Source of the DNA: Gordionus sp. m RMFG-2023
Taxonomy: Eukaryota; Nematomorpha; Gordioida; Chordodea; Parachordodidae
Length of the DNA: 64,000 nt
Assembly (NCBI RefSeq): GCF_954871325.1
Contig: NC_088776.1
Coordinates: 52,966,569 to 53,030,568 of the forward strand
Direction of reading: 5' to 3'
In this document: in pieces, positions 12,349 through 25,539 of the stretch
Layout: each line of letters opens with the position of its first letter
Numbering within the stretch: the stretch's first letter is position 1
Translations under genes and position numbers: made by a program
Notes under the pieces: generated by a model
What the model was told of the DNA's origin: nothing
The model's input: the letters and a program-made list of their open reading frames with translations, nothing else
The model's database searches: none

Positions 12349-13228
12349 CAATTATAATTCTTAGATTCATTTTAAAATATAAAATTAATTTATTATATTC
12401 AACATTATAGGAATCACGTTGATAAATTCGGGTAAATAAAGTTTTGTAATATGACTAATGTAATTCGCTCAGATTTAATTATAATTTATTTAATAATTGC
12501 ATAAAAATTTATGAACTGTTTTTATAAAATTAAATTTGTATACTATTCTATCATTGTTGTGCGTTTCAAAATCATAAGCTATATTTGAATAAATATAAAT
12601 ATTAGTTTATATAATACCCTGCCAAAAGCAAAATTGAATAATTTTTTATAATATTTTGTAATAAATTAGGTAACCTTCTTTTTTCTAACCATTTCGAATC
12701 ACTTCTAAAAAGAGTTTAAATTTTAAATAAATAGTATTCATGCGTGCTATGATGAACCCTCTAGCATGTTATACAGTATTTCCACACTAGGAGGGGTGGA
12801 TAACTCACGTTTTTAGGCGCTAGCAGTGCAGGCCGCTGCTGATAGAAGCAAGAAAAAAATATTTTGAGGAGCGCCTCATTTGGATTTTTTTTAAAGATTT
12901 ATGATATTTAATTAAGTTATTGACATCGCTGGGCTTATTTTATAAATAATTATACACGGCGTATAAAATTTTCCTTCTTTTCTACCAATCACAAAATCAT
13001 GGATTGACCTTTTATAGTTATTAAACCTCATAAATAATAAATTTATATTTAGACATGATTATCTTCTAAAGGAAGGATATTTTGTGTGATTGTGATTAAA
13101 TATAGTTACATTTTTGCAAAAATATAATTAATTAATTTTAAATAAATTGGAAAGTAATGTTAAAAGTTTTCAAGTTACTTTTTAAAATTTGTTAAATATT
13201 TGTTATATCTCATTCATTGTCTTTATAT
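12349..13228. other. Intergenic sequence, nothing identified
   Basis: AT-rich with one GC-richer patch near 12755-12850. No open frame, RNA gene or element boundary was recognised. Confidence 0.4.
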
Positions 13229-14609
13229 CATGAGCGTCACTAGCCCTTACATAGGCGTAGCCATGGGGGGCAAGGGAAAACCCCACCCCCTGCCCCCCCC
13301 TCTTTTAGAAATTTATCACTTTTGGTGAATATCATTTTAAGTTAGTAAAAAATATCCCCCTTAGTCCTCCCCCCACTCCCTGATCCCTAAAAATGTATGC
13401 ATATATCTTAAATAATAATTCGAAAGAAGGAATGTAAAAGTTGATATTTTTTTATAAAACTATTCATCATAATTTATAGATTATGGAAAAAAGCATTTAT
13501 ATATAAAAAAAGTGAACCAAAAAGGTTTTTTAAGAAATGGAATATAAGCCAAAGATAAGTCTTAAGACAAAAGTGAAATGTATATAATGATTAATAAATG
13601 ATCCATAAAATTACCAAATAATATAATATATCAAATATAGTTTTGTATAAAGTGAGTAATTTTAATTTATTTATTTAATAAAAGTAAAATATAATTATAA
13701 AACTATTAATAAAATTAAGTAAAAAAATTAAAGCACAATAACAATGGAATATTATATGTCGTAGATTTACAGTATATCTAATTTAATCTATCATATGACA
13801 ATCAAATAATTTTTTACCAATATAACGAATTATATATTTTACAGAAAACTATAAAATATTGATAAGGAAAATATCTTTTAAAGATATTGTGGGATAAATA
13901 ATATGAGGATTAAATTTTAATATCATTTTTTATTTAAATTAAATAGATGGCGTTTAATAATTGAATGCAAATTGTTGCTATATTTATTATCAAGAGCATT
14001 GATTCTTAAAATTTGTTAAAATATTAAATGTAATATATTCTCTAACTATCAAATATGTCTGTAAAAGTGAAATTTTACCTAATATTTTTTAACCAATTCT
14101 ATATAATAGAGGAATATCAACTATATATTACTTACTTTTTATAAATAAATTTCTTATACTTGTTTGGAATAGATTATTACCATGCTTTTATATTAATGTA
14201 TATACAAATAATTTATTATATTTTATATAAACTAATAAAAATATATTTCATATTTGTTCCAGGCTTAATTTTAACCTCCTATATTAAAAAATATTTTATG
14301 ACTATATATAGACTAAAGTAACCCGGGCCTTGCCCAAATGGAGTCTGGGGGATTCGCTCTTAGAAATTTTTTAATCCCCCTCTTAGGAAAATCTTGGCTA
14401 TGCCTATGAGCCTTTTCAATCTCAGGAGGCTCAATAAAAATTTCTTAAATTATTTTCAAATTACATTTTTTTTAGCCAACATTATCTAAAATTGCCTTTT
14501 TTTTAGCTAATTTACCTTAAGTTGGCTAAAAAAAAATAAAATTTTGAGGGGGCTCTTCAAATTTAAATGACTCGAGCCCTGCACCCCTCTCTCCATAGTG
14601 ACGCTACTG
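13229..14609. mobile_element. Outer hAT-like element interrupted by another element
   Basis: The left end CATGAGCGTCACTAG (13229) and the right end, reverse complement CAGTAGCGTCACTATGG (ending 14609), form imperfect terminal inverted repeats. Almost all of the interior is a second insert (13250-14408). Without it the element is only about 220 bp, a MITE. Flanks CTTTATAT and CTTATATG are a plausible but decayed target duplication. No coding remains were seen in the outer part. Confidence 0.55.
13250..14408. mobile_element. Inner hAT-like element nested in a MITE
   Basis: Ends CATAGGCGTAGCCATGG (13250) and, reverse complemented, CATAGGCATAGCCAAG (ending 14408) match at most positions. Flanking 8-mers AGCCCTTA (13242-13249) and AGCCTTTT (14409-14416) agree at 6 of 8 bases, as expected for an old hAT target duplication. 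Just inside the left end are G-runs then C-runs. The 1159-bp interior is very AT-rich and shows no transposase, so it is non-autonomous or gutted. Confidence 0.7.
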
Positions 14610-16750
14610 CTTATATGATAATTTATCAAATTTAAAATTACTATATATTCCGGATCTAGGGAGGCTTATTTTTAGATAGCATGTCTTTCACTAATTTTAA
14701 AAATAGTTTATTGTTTACAAGAAATCAAATAAATTTATTAAGCTCAAATTTATAATAGTATATTTGTGTTATTTATAAATTTTTTTTAAGTGCAAATAAT
14801 TATTTATTTTGATATTGCTTTCCAATGGAAGTTAATATGTCATAATACTTATTTTCCCTGCAATTATTATGTTTCATCTAATTGTATTTAAATTCTTCTA
14901 ATTTAAATTTGTAAATTGCTAAATAATTTTGATATAAATTAATATGTTTTTAGTTACTTTTAAAATAAAACTAGCCAATAATTTTTAAAAGTAACTATAG
15001 TAGTACTTTTTATTTTGGACTTTTATTTATAATTTTATATTAACTATTTTTATATTGTTTTGCGGGTGCTATAAATAAAATATTTTATTTATCTTTAAAT
15101 GTAAAAGTTAATATAATGGAAAATTTATATATTAACTTTCTTTTGTTAAATAATTTAACAAACTATATAAATGATATTATTTTACACCATTAGGAATATA
15201 ACTTTCAAAATGATTTAATTAGAATTTTACCGTTGTTTTATTTAATAAAGATACTTCTGATATTCCTAATTCGAGCTAACTCCTCCATAACTTAAGACGA
15301 TATATTATTTTACTCATTCATTCAATTCTTCCATTAAATGTTTTGCCCAAAATTCAAAATCCAAAATTATACTGACTAATTGTAAATAAAGGGAAATGTT
15401 TTTACTTGTATTTTATTATTTATCATTGCTATGATTGCATTTTATAGATTACTTTAATTTTATAAACCACTATTCGGTGCTCAAAATAGAAAAGATAAAA
15501 GTAAAGGAAATAAATAAAAAAAAGCACTAAAAGAGATATATTGTTATTTTGAAATATCAATAAATCTAGATTAATACTCGTTGGGAATTGAAAAAAAATC
15601 AAAGGAGTGAATATGAAATAATACTTAAAACATTTGGGCCTTAAATTATATTTGATAATTAAGAAACTCTTTGTAGTTAATTGCATCAAAACTTATAAAC
15701 CTAAATTATCAACTCAACCCCTCAATAATAGCCAGGCAAATATAAATTCAAAATACAAATCTGAGATTTACATTATATTTAATTTTATCTAATATTATAT
15801 GACGATCAAATAATTTATGCGTGTCGAAGATTAATATTATTTTCATAATTCCTTTGTTATGAAATAAATTTAACGAGTTTGGAATTGAGAAAATGGACAA
15901 GAGGGAAAAAATGGGAAGATTTTAAAATGTTGCCGGAAATCAGGACGAAAGCGCCAAAGTATGCGGAATTTAACTAAACAAAAGATTTTTTATTTACATT
16001 TATACTAATTTATTAAAAAAAATTAAATTAAAAAAATGCACAGCGCAATTACAGGATAAAAATTTTTAATATAATATAATTAAGGTTGAAAGTTTTAAAA
16101 TGAAAAATTAATTTGTGTAAAAAAAGATCAAATTTTTTTGAAATAATTATATTTTCAAGAAGCAATATTCAAAATCGGGTCCTTTAAAAATTATAAAAGA
16201 AATGTTAAGATAAGATTCTTTAGATATATATATCGGATCATTATAATAAAAAAGACAGGATGTCTGATCTATGTAAACAAAATTTTAACTTGGATAATAA
16301 GAGTTATATTACCAGATATTTTATGGTTATTTGATGGAATAAAATTGTTATTTTGGTATAGATTCCAATCATTAAATAATTTAAAAGGGGTTGGGATATG
16401 TTGGAAATTTTTATGGTTAGGGTAAAGAAATATTGAAATTTTCTAAAGTATTTACTGTGAGAAAGTTTAATTTTCAATATGATTAAATTTTGCTGAGAAG
16501 TTTTTAATTTCCACTAGGGTGAAATTGGAAAATTTGATATTTAAAAAATAATTATTTTTAATTTTTATAGAAATGTGATTTCTAGAAATTATTGATAGGA
16601 ATTAAGGCATATCCAAACTTGACGTTTTTTTAAAGCGATAAATAACAAATTCAGCTTAATAGTTGTGTGCTTCCAAACAAAACGTTTTTTTCATGCATAC
16701 GATTTTACGTTTATTTTAATAACAAACTAGCTTGTTTTTTTAACGATTAA
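14610..16750. other. AT-rich intergenic sequence, nothing identified
   Basis: Short open frames exist only because of base composition and show no domain-like pattern. No RNA gene or element boundary was recognised. Confidence 0.45.
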
Positions 16751-16908
16751 ATGGCGGCTGATAAAATTGTAATGAACAAGTAATTATTTTTATATTAATA
16801 TTCAATAATTGAAATAATTTTAGGGGAAATTTTGTTGATTTGTTCCATTTTGAAGAGGCTCATGACGATTTATGGAACCAATGTAATGATAATTATATTA
16901 ATCGATGA
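16751..16908 (+). CDS. Very tentative short two-exon coding candidate, MADF-like
   Basis: ATG at 16751 (MAADKIVMN) reaches a possible donor AA|GTAATT at 16780. A 44-base AT-rich intron ends at TTTTAG, and exon 2 starts at 16824. The join keeps frame and gives a 37-residue peptide including GNFVDLF, HDDLWNQ and NDNYINR before TGA at 16906-16908. The spacing of Leu-Phe, Leu-Trp-Asn and Asn-Tyr-Ile-Asn-Arg recalls the start of a MADF (Myb/SANT-like) DNA-binding domain, which is found in host regulators and in Harbinger-type transposons. It is too short for a full MADF domain (about 85 residues). It could be a remnant or chance. Confidence 0.2.
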
Positions 16909-19900
16909 ACTATGGACATTATGGTGCTAAAAAGTAGAACAGGACTTTATAATGAATCACCTTATGTTGACTACTAGTAAGAATTTTTAATCAATGGACT
17001 TTTTAATCTATTTATTAGTAAGCATTAATACGGAATATGAATTTTAAATTTATAATATATAAAATAATTAATATTTCTTTTAAGAAATCAAAACAACATA
17101 AATCTCTAAATAAAATTATTTATATTAATTATTTACCAGGCTTAATTCATTCCCAAATGTATGTAAATTAAAATGTAAGAATTTGAGGGATTCTTTTTTA
17201 AAGGAAAAGAGAAAGAGAGTAGAAATATATTCACAGGATGCTGCTAAATCTAGCCTTACATATGGTATAATTCTCTATCATTTCTTACTACTTCCACTAT
17301 TCACCGAAAAACGCTAAACAGTATCACATATGATAATGAAAATGTGAGACCTGTAAAAGGGTTAGGGTATAAAAAGATCCTATGGAAAAATATTTTGATA
17401 AAATGTTGGAAATCTACAATGATCCGGATAGAATATGGTGCTTGTCTTTGGTAATAGTGTATAAAGTGCCAAGTGAAATTAAATCTATGAAAATAATTCA
17501 AACTATCATTTATAATTATATGAATAAAATTTTAGTACAATGTTGATGATATTTAGAGAAAAATTAAATAGTTTTATATTATATTTTTTAATTTTTATAC
17601 ACATATCTTAATTAATAAATTTCTAATAAAGAATTTATTCCTTATTGATCATATAAGAGAATAGTTAAGCTAAAGTGATTTTTATACACATACAAAATAG
17701 ATCCATTTTATTTAATGAATAATCAGGATTAGGCAATATCGCGGATATTATTTTAAATATTGAAAAGTATCTTGTATCTAAGATACAAATTATTTATAAT
17801 TATCTCTATCTAAATCAACTTTATATTCAAAAAGATACCAATACTTTAAAAAAATTATATTAGTTAATTTAAATAGTATTAAAATTTATTATGATATTAT
17901 TTTAAAATTTAAATGAAAAATTTAATCTGAATATAAATATTTATGATATATGATATTGATCGTCATATAGAAATTTGCAAACAACTACAATATTTTATTT
18001 GAATCGTGTTATATCCATCTATTTTAAAATAATGATTGATGAAGATGATAGAATTATATCTTCGTCATATGATTCTCTTACAGAAGAATTATAATTTTTA
18101 ATTTAACAAAAAAAAAATTAGTATTTTAAATGAGAAATTTTTTCAAGTCACTCAACATGAACATACTAGATTTTCATTATTATTATTCATGAAATTTTAA
18201 GGGGTAATATTTCATTTTTTTTCACTGATAGAGACGTCATCTAGAATCATATAAAATTACATGCCCATTATATAATATAATGGTATAAAATCTTAAATTA
18301 TACATAAATTCAAGAATTAAAATAGTCTTTAATAATCTCTTGTTTCTTTTGAATTGGTACTGGTTAAATCTTTTGATATAATTATATCAATAATGATTGA
18401 GATAAAGCAATATATTCATAAAATTTAATCCGCAAGTTGGCGTATTAATAATTTATGAATTTTTTTTTATTATTTTGTTTAAATCATATTACATCATTAT
18501 CTAAAAAGTAAGCTTAATACCGTATATTATCTATAAAAAATTGCTGGAACAAATTATGATTATGATTACTTTTTAATGGTAAACTAAGACAAATAATTTT
18601 TGTCTTTTTATTGATATTTTTTATATACCACTTTGTTTTTATTGCAATTACATTATAAAGATCATACAATATCATTCTCAATATTTATAATAGATGGAAA
18701 TATATTAGGATTTTCCATTTTAGGGGTAAATAATAAAATTTTCACCAATACCATAAATACATCTAATTAGTGGTCGATATCTTTTCATCACTTATTTAGT
18801 TCATGTAAAATTTTTTATCCAGATAATAATATTTTCTATTAATAATTATTTATTTTGCTGTCAGGACTCTCATTATTCCTCCTCATGAAGAAAAATTGCC
18901 ATATAAGCAACGGTAAATGGTCATTTACTGTTACCTATGTGAGTAATCTTCTAAAAGATGCTGAGATATAAAGTCTTCCTCCTAACTAAAAAATTATTAT
19001 TTATTTAGGTGAAATATTTTAATGTAATCTAATAAGGCTTAATTCTGAATTAAAAAATTATTCCTTAGTCTGAAGAGCATAGCTCCACATCTATTTTTCC
19101 ATCAATGCCTTTCTAATTTAATTAATATTTTAAGAATTTTTAATTAAAATTTATGATATTTAATATATCTTGAGTATTTATTCATATATGAAAAAATATA
19201 TAGAAGAATTTTCATTTTGCTGATGATGGAAGTAGTGACAGATAAGTATACCTGTTTGAGGAGAAAGAAGATTAGGTTGACTGTCTTGGCGTTTTGGATA
19301 TGCCGTTATTTGATAGTGTTTATTATTTGTAAGTTTTAGAATAATGTGGATCCATTTGTGATTGAATATTTATATTTAGTGTATTTGATATGAAAATTTT
19401 TTTAAAAAAATATCTAGTAATATAAATAATTTGTTGAAAAAAATAAGTGCTAAGGATTGTGAAGCTTAAAAAAATATTATAATATGAAAATAATAGGAAT
19501 ATTAAAACCACCCTATGAGGAGCAATGAAACGACATGAAAATCTATATTTTACGACGTATTTGTTCTCATAATATCTGTTTATCCAAACTTATATACTAC
19601 ACCATCAATAATAACAAGAGATCGAATATTGTTTTAGTCTGCGATATTATTGAATAGTGATGTATAACATTGAACGATATTTTATGTATTTTTCATAAAC
19701 TATCAAATATAAATTATTTTTTATGTATTTTTCATAAAATATCAGATATAAATTATTTTTATATAAAATTTGCTTTTGAGTAGTGTCTGTGGTTCAATAG
19801 CAATTAAATGATTAATAAATCACTTTCTTAACTTCCTCTAATTTTCATCTGATACGAACGTGGTTTTATGATTCAAGGTATGATGTATAGTAATAGTAAA

Positions 19901-21170
19901 TAAGAAACGACAGCATTACTATGAATTAAAATAAAAACGAGTCTTATATTATAAAATTTGATCGTTGTTTAGCAAAGCTATACAATGACAGACGTCATAT
20001 ATCAATTTGGTGTTATTTGGCATTTATTTATATTAAATTTAAAATGTTTTTTTTAAGATATAATATTCATGAGTTTGAATAAACGACTTTACGAAGTTGG
20101 CACATTTTTTATTTGTAAATGAACGTTTTAAATATTCTATTTTTATTGGTTTTTTAAATGTTTACACTCTAAATATTATTTTGTTTTAAATTTGTTATTT
20201 TATGATTTGTAAAAATTCGGATAAAATGGAGGTTTTTTAAAATTTCCTATCGTTTATTTTGATCATAACCTTTAAACTTATCCCGCATTTCTTGGAAGTA
20301 GTAAGATCTTAGAAAGAATTGTGCAAATAAAAGAGAGATATATAAAAAAAATTGGATCGCTTTTTATGGTGTAAAAATTTAACCCGATATGTAATAAAGG
20401 GGCCATGGTTAAATGCATGGTCTTGGAGAAATTATTTAATTCAAAAGAATTAAAATACAGATTAGATGTGTGCGGTAAAATTAAGTAAAGATATAGAGGT
20501 GAACCCCAATTAAATACTTGAGATAATAAAATCATAGGTAAATATAGTTATCTACTAATAAACAACGGAGTGGGGAAAAGAATAAAAATCATACTTAAGA
20601 TTAACATGCCCTAAAGTGTTCTTTCAACATAATTAATTTAGTTAAAATGTAATTGCAATACTAATTATGCTATTAAAATTAACAATCTTTTAATATTATT
20701 ATTATATTTATTAATAAATTTTCCTTTAAAGAATATAAATACTCTAAAAAATAAATAAATAAATACCAATATTTCATATAAATAAATAAGGTACTTATAG
20801 ATGGCGCATAATTTTAAATATATCTTAATTTGATAATTAGATATATTTTAAATTTAAATATGAAGTTTTAACGACTATGTAATATATTATTTTTAACTCT
20901 AACTGTTAGAAGAATAAACTGAACTTTAATAGGCAAAATTAAAAAAAAACAATTTGAATATAAATAAAATAGACTATATAAAATTTAAGAAACAATACTA
21001 TTGAATTAATAATAATATGAAAGCTTGGATTCAACTTACAAAAATATTAGAATACACTAAAAAATTTAAACTTAAATCTGATCCGGCCCTAACAACTTCA
21101 GAAAATGGAGGAACATGTGAATATGTTGATCTATTGTAACATAATTTTCTGTAAAAATTTAACTATTTAT
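16909..21170. other. AT-rich intergenic sequence, no gene supported
   Basis: Short open segments, for example about 17290-17460 and 19205-19330 on the plus strand, show no recognisable motif and no convincing splice structure. A 40-bp duplication lies at 19683-19763. Confidence 0.4.
19683..19763. repeat. Two tandem 40-bp units
   Basis: TATGTATTTTTCATAAA followed by TATCAAATATAAATTATTTT occurs twice in direct succession with two or three differences. It looks like a simple local duplication. Confidence 0.75.
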
Positions 21171-21174
21171 TTTT

Positions 21175-21420
21175 ATGCTATTATATAGGTTAGTGTCAAT
21201 GTTTTTTTCAGTCAATGTATGATCTTTTTTAACTCTTAATTATTTTTCGAGCGTGTTTTCTAAATTTATAAAATCTGATATTACAAGAAATTTTAGTTAA
21301 AAGAGAATATCTACCTTATAAATTTTTCCAAAATTTGGCGTTAACCTTTTAGTCATTTAAAATGTATATAAAAAACCTATAGAAAAACTAATAAATTACA
21401 AGAATCTTAATTATTTTCTA
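21175..21420. mobile_element. Fold-back MITE, copy 3 (diverged or partial)
   Basis: It contains GTCAATGTTTTTTTCAG, TTTTTTAACTCTTAATTATTTTT, AAATCTGATATTAC and ATATCTACCTTATAAATTT in the same order as the left arm and centre of the copies at 11975-12348 and 51860-52225. The right arm is not clearly preserved. Confidence 0.5.
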
Positions 21421-24400
21421 AAAATAACAGGGTAGATTTTCTGGTTATACCGAAATATATTATTATATTTTTAATCAAATTCACATAAATCATTGTTAAT
21501 AATTTAATCATATTGGATATATGAAACTTTCATAGTCTTTCTTTAATCCTTGTACTATTTACATTTATATCATAAAGATTCGCAAATTTAATGGATTCTT
21601 TAAAATCTTAGAAAAATCATTATCTATAAGCCATCACTTCAATAAATTTTAGGGATAAATTTTAAATTATTAACCTGCTCCCAAACATATTAACCTTATT
21701 AATTATAATCAATTCTGGAGTTATACTAATTTTTTTTCTATATTTCTAGGTTTCAGGGTGGCATAGTGAGCTTTGCTATCTAGATGCTTTGTTTTCCAAA
21801 AACTTTTTTCAAAAATTAGCATCAATTTTGAAAAATAGATTAGTATCTTTTTAAAATGATTTTACACATTAAAATCAAACAAAACTTAATACAAGTAACA
21901 ATATAAAATTTTTGAGTAGATCCTTAATTATTTTCTTTAAAAAAAAAAAAATTATGTTCCTTTAAATTGATGCTTCTCAAACTTCTTTGTTAAAAATAAG
22001 GGATCCCAAATTTATTCCAAATTACAATTCATTTAAAGTACATCTATTTTTAATAATTATTTTATAAACTATTAGTTTAAGATAATTGTATGATTAAATT
22101 AAACATTGAAGTACCCAGAATTTATCATGTGAAGAGGGGGGCTGGGGGTAAAAAAAATTTATACCCCCATTTGCCCGGCCTTTGATTTGGTCTCGCCTAT
22201 GAAAAATTATGATTCGATATTCTTGATTTTCACATGGTTATCATTTTGTTTTTTTATAAAATATGTAATATCTTTATATCATGTCCGTCAAAGTTAGCTG
22301 AACAAATCAAAGATCTAATTCTAAAATCTATGCCAATGTTGTTTTACAAGTGAATATGCAAGCTTTATTAACCAATAAAAGAAAAAATTGGTGCAGCAAA
22401 ATTTTGGCCAACTTTATGATTAAAAAGCATCTGAAAACATTCTACAAATTTTGTTAATGTTTAGCTCTTAGTTTTAATCCTTTTAATCGACAGTATGAGG
22501 AAAAAATATAACAGTAAAAAAATTATCACCGTGTTATTGTAAATTTAGTTGTTTTATTTAAATACAAAATTTCTCGGAAAGACCCAACCCACTAATTGCC
22601 ATTCTGTCTTAGTTTTAATTTTATTAAAACGATAAATATACAATAATATACAAAATATTATTGATTTCAAAAATAATAAAATAATAAAGGGAGGGTTAGA
22701 TAATAGAACCCAGGGAACCAAGTCTAAATTTTTATTAAGGTTCTAACACGTATTCGGAATGGACAGTGTCGTTTAATACAGCCTTTGAATTTTCCGATTT
22801 ACAATTATATATAAGTTTTGATATGCCACTAATAATAATTAAATAAATTTCATGTTATTAACATTTTCAAAGAAAAATTTATCAGATAGCAATGCTTTTT
22901 TAAAAAAAAATACTTTCTATTGTTTTAAAAAATGTTACTTTTCTTTTTTTTTAAGGAAAATATTATATTTACTCTTTGGATTAAATGTTATAGTCATAAA
23001 ATATGGTCACTTGTTTGATATTCTGAAAATGAGATTCATCGTGAATTCAAACTACCTACCTTATACGCGCCATTTGATAACTTCTATATCTTTTTAAACT
23101 CTCTGACCTACAGCAGTCATTAAAACAGAATCATATTTTTTTTGTACTTATTTTGTTTATAATTTGACAAACAATTTTCAATAAAACTAGTATTTTCTTT
23201 TGTAGTCTCAAACTTCGCGATTCTTAAATATTGGAATAGAGTCCTAAAAATTTTTATAAGTTCCAGTTGAAAATTTTTACAAACTGTTTAAAAAGAGTTT
23301 CTACATGTTTTGGGAATTATCTATAAAACTTAATTTTAATGAAAGGGGACATAGAAAAAGTTTGATGTCTCGAAAAAGTTGGGTTTCATTATTTTAGATA
23401 AATTTAAATTACAAGAATATGATATTTCTTGCTTTTGTGTTAAAATTGTATTTTGAAAAAAAGTCTAAAGTCTTAATATGTAAGCAAAAGTAATTAAATA
23501 ATCTTAATTTCAAATATTATAAACAAAAACGTTAATTTTTAAATGTTTTTAATAAAAAAAATTGTCCAAATAATGGGAGTTCATTCGTTTATTCACATCA
23601 AAAAAAAATATCTGGCCTAAAGTGTGTCAAGGGTAGTTAGTAGATTTCGTCAAACAAAGATTTCAAAATTTAAACAAACCAAATTTAAAAAATATACACA
23701 AATTATTACGAAGAGCAGGAACTATATGCTAAATGTTGTCATTTACTTGTTTGCGATCATAAATTTATCATTTTATAATAGGTTAATGCTCCTTATTTAA
23801 ATTTTTTTTGAATATTATTATATATAATCTTTTTTTTTAGTTTAAAAAAAATATGTATGTTAAAAAAGGTACAAAATACAAAAAAATTTAAAGTTATTGC
23901 GTAATTATAAAAAATTTAAAACTTATTGTAAGAACTTAACAAATTATCCCTAATATAAATATATATCATTTCGGTTTCTAATTAACATCTGATATTCTAT
24001 CATCTTTTTTAGCCAAACACTGATGTTTTTAGGATTAGTTTGTAATTCTTTAAAGTTGATAGCCAAAAATAGATGGAATTTAGAATGCTAATGAAATTGA
24101 ATAGAGTAGAAATAGAAAAGAATTCACGGTTTTAAGGACTTAATTATTTAATGAGTATTAATAAAGGATTTGTCAACGAAGAAATATTTATATTTTATTT
24201 TAGGTGCAAGTGTAAAGTTTATATGATATAAGTATATAACACAAATTTATACGAAATATGTAAATATAATTTGAGAGATGTTAATGATAACTTTCCTTAA
24301 ATGCTTGCAAGCGTTAACTTTTATTATCATCATTCATCTCTGACACCTTTTTTGTAAAATGAATATTTTGAATCAAAGGAATTAATTTATTAGGTTATAT

Positions 24401-24510
24401 TTAATGATATTATACGTCATAACTCATCTCAGAGTTATTTATTATGTATTACGTTTAAAAACAATAATAGATTTTATTTTTTGAAATTGTTATTATTCAA
24501 TAATTGTACA
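21421..24510. other. AT-rich intergenic sequence with one short GC-run remnant
   Basis: At about 22131-22200 a G-run, a C-run and a GCCTATG end resemble the right terminus of the hAT-like elements here, but no left partner or target duplication was found. An open segment at 22852-23097 is Lys/Phe-rich by composition and is not considered a gene. Confidence 0.4.
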
Positions 24511-24520
24511 AAATAAATAG

Positions 24521-24658
24521 ACCAGTAGTTACATCCTTAAAAATATAACCAGTTACATCCTTAAAAATATAACCAGTAGTTACATCCTTAAAAATATAAC
24601 CAGTTACATCCTTAAAAATATAACCAGTTATACTCTTTAAAATGTACCAGTTACAGTT
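24521..24658. repeat. Minisatellite of alternating 27- and 24-bp units
   Basis: Units ACCAGTAGTTACATCC... and ACCAGTTACATCC..., each ending TTAAAAATATA, alternate for four copies and then decay into two partial copies. The only difference between unit types is the 3-bp AGT insertion, so the array probably grew by duplicating a two-unit block. Confidence 0.9.
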
Positions 24659-24687
24659 ATTAATCATTATTTCAAAAGTAACTGGTT

Positions 24688-25090
24688 CATAGGTATAGCA
24701 AGAATTTTGTTAGGGGGATGGGGGGGGGGGGGTTGTTACTATTTTAGGTAGAGTTTCTTCCCATAAATTTGATTGGAGGTATTAAGTTCCACTTATTGTA
24801 AACCTTTGTCTATATATAGATTTTTATAAAAAAAAATCTTGGGTTCTAAATTTTTTTCCAAAAATGTTGAATTATATTCGTTATTTGAAAAAGTTATTAA
24901 CTTTTACTTATTTTTTTTTCAAAATCTTTATAGTTTTATATTTTGTACAATTTTATGAGAAAAAAAAAGTGGAAGGGGGAGGGCTTTCATAGCTTAAAAT
25001 GAAATTTACGAGAACAGATAAATTTCCAACAAGAGAATTTCCTCGCCCCCCCCCCCCCCCCCAACTCCCCACCCCTTGACTGCGCCTATG
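24688..25090. mobile_element. hAT-like MITE with G-run and C-run ends
   Basis: Left terminus CATAGGTATAGCAAG (24688) and right terminus, reverse complement CATAGGCGCAGTCAAG (ending 25090), are imperfect inverted repeats. A run of about 12 G lies just inside the left end and about 14 C just inside the right end. Flanking 8-mers AACTGGTT and AAATGTTA are a weak, decayed target duplication. The 403-bp length and lack of coding sequence make it non-autonomous. Confidence 0.65.
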
Positions 25091-25539
25091 AAATGTTAAT
25101 AGTCATATTATTTCAAAAATAACTGTTCATTAGTTACAGAAATAGTTAAATCGCTAATTACTTTATAAATAATTTTTACAACATCATTTAAAAAAAAAAA
25201 TTTATTCTATGGATTTTATAACTTTAATCATAAATTATGATATAATTTTCACCAACATTTGATTATCATAATTAATATGAACTAAAATAGGAATCAAAAT
25301 TTATTAATTTTTATGAGAGAAATTTTAAATATGAGAGAAATTTTAAATATAATTTGGTTTTTATATAAAATTTCTTACAAAATGTAATCAAAAAGAATTA
25401 AAATGAATATACAATTAAAATAAAGATATAATAGCTCTGAAAAAAATGCATAAATAAAATAACACATTCGGGAAGAAAAATGTAATTAAATGCAACTAGT
25501 TAATTTGACAACACTAATGAATACATAATGTATTAAACT

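Noticed and set aside
17170-17480. Semi-coherent plus-strand reading segment (peptide words such as VRPVKGLGYKKILWKN)
   Set aside because: No motif, no splice structure, and similar frames arise often in this composition.
22852-23097. 81-residue plus-strand open frame
   Set aside because: Lys/Phe/Leu-rich composition typical of AT-rich non-coding DNA; no motif.
24521-24658. Regular repeats as a CRISPR array
   Set aside because: Units are head-to-tail without unique spacers, in a eukaryotic genome; it is a minisatellite.
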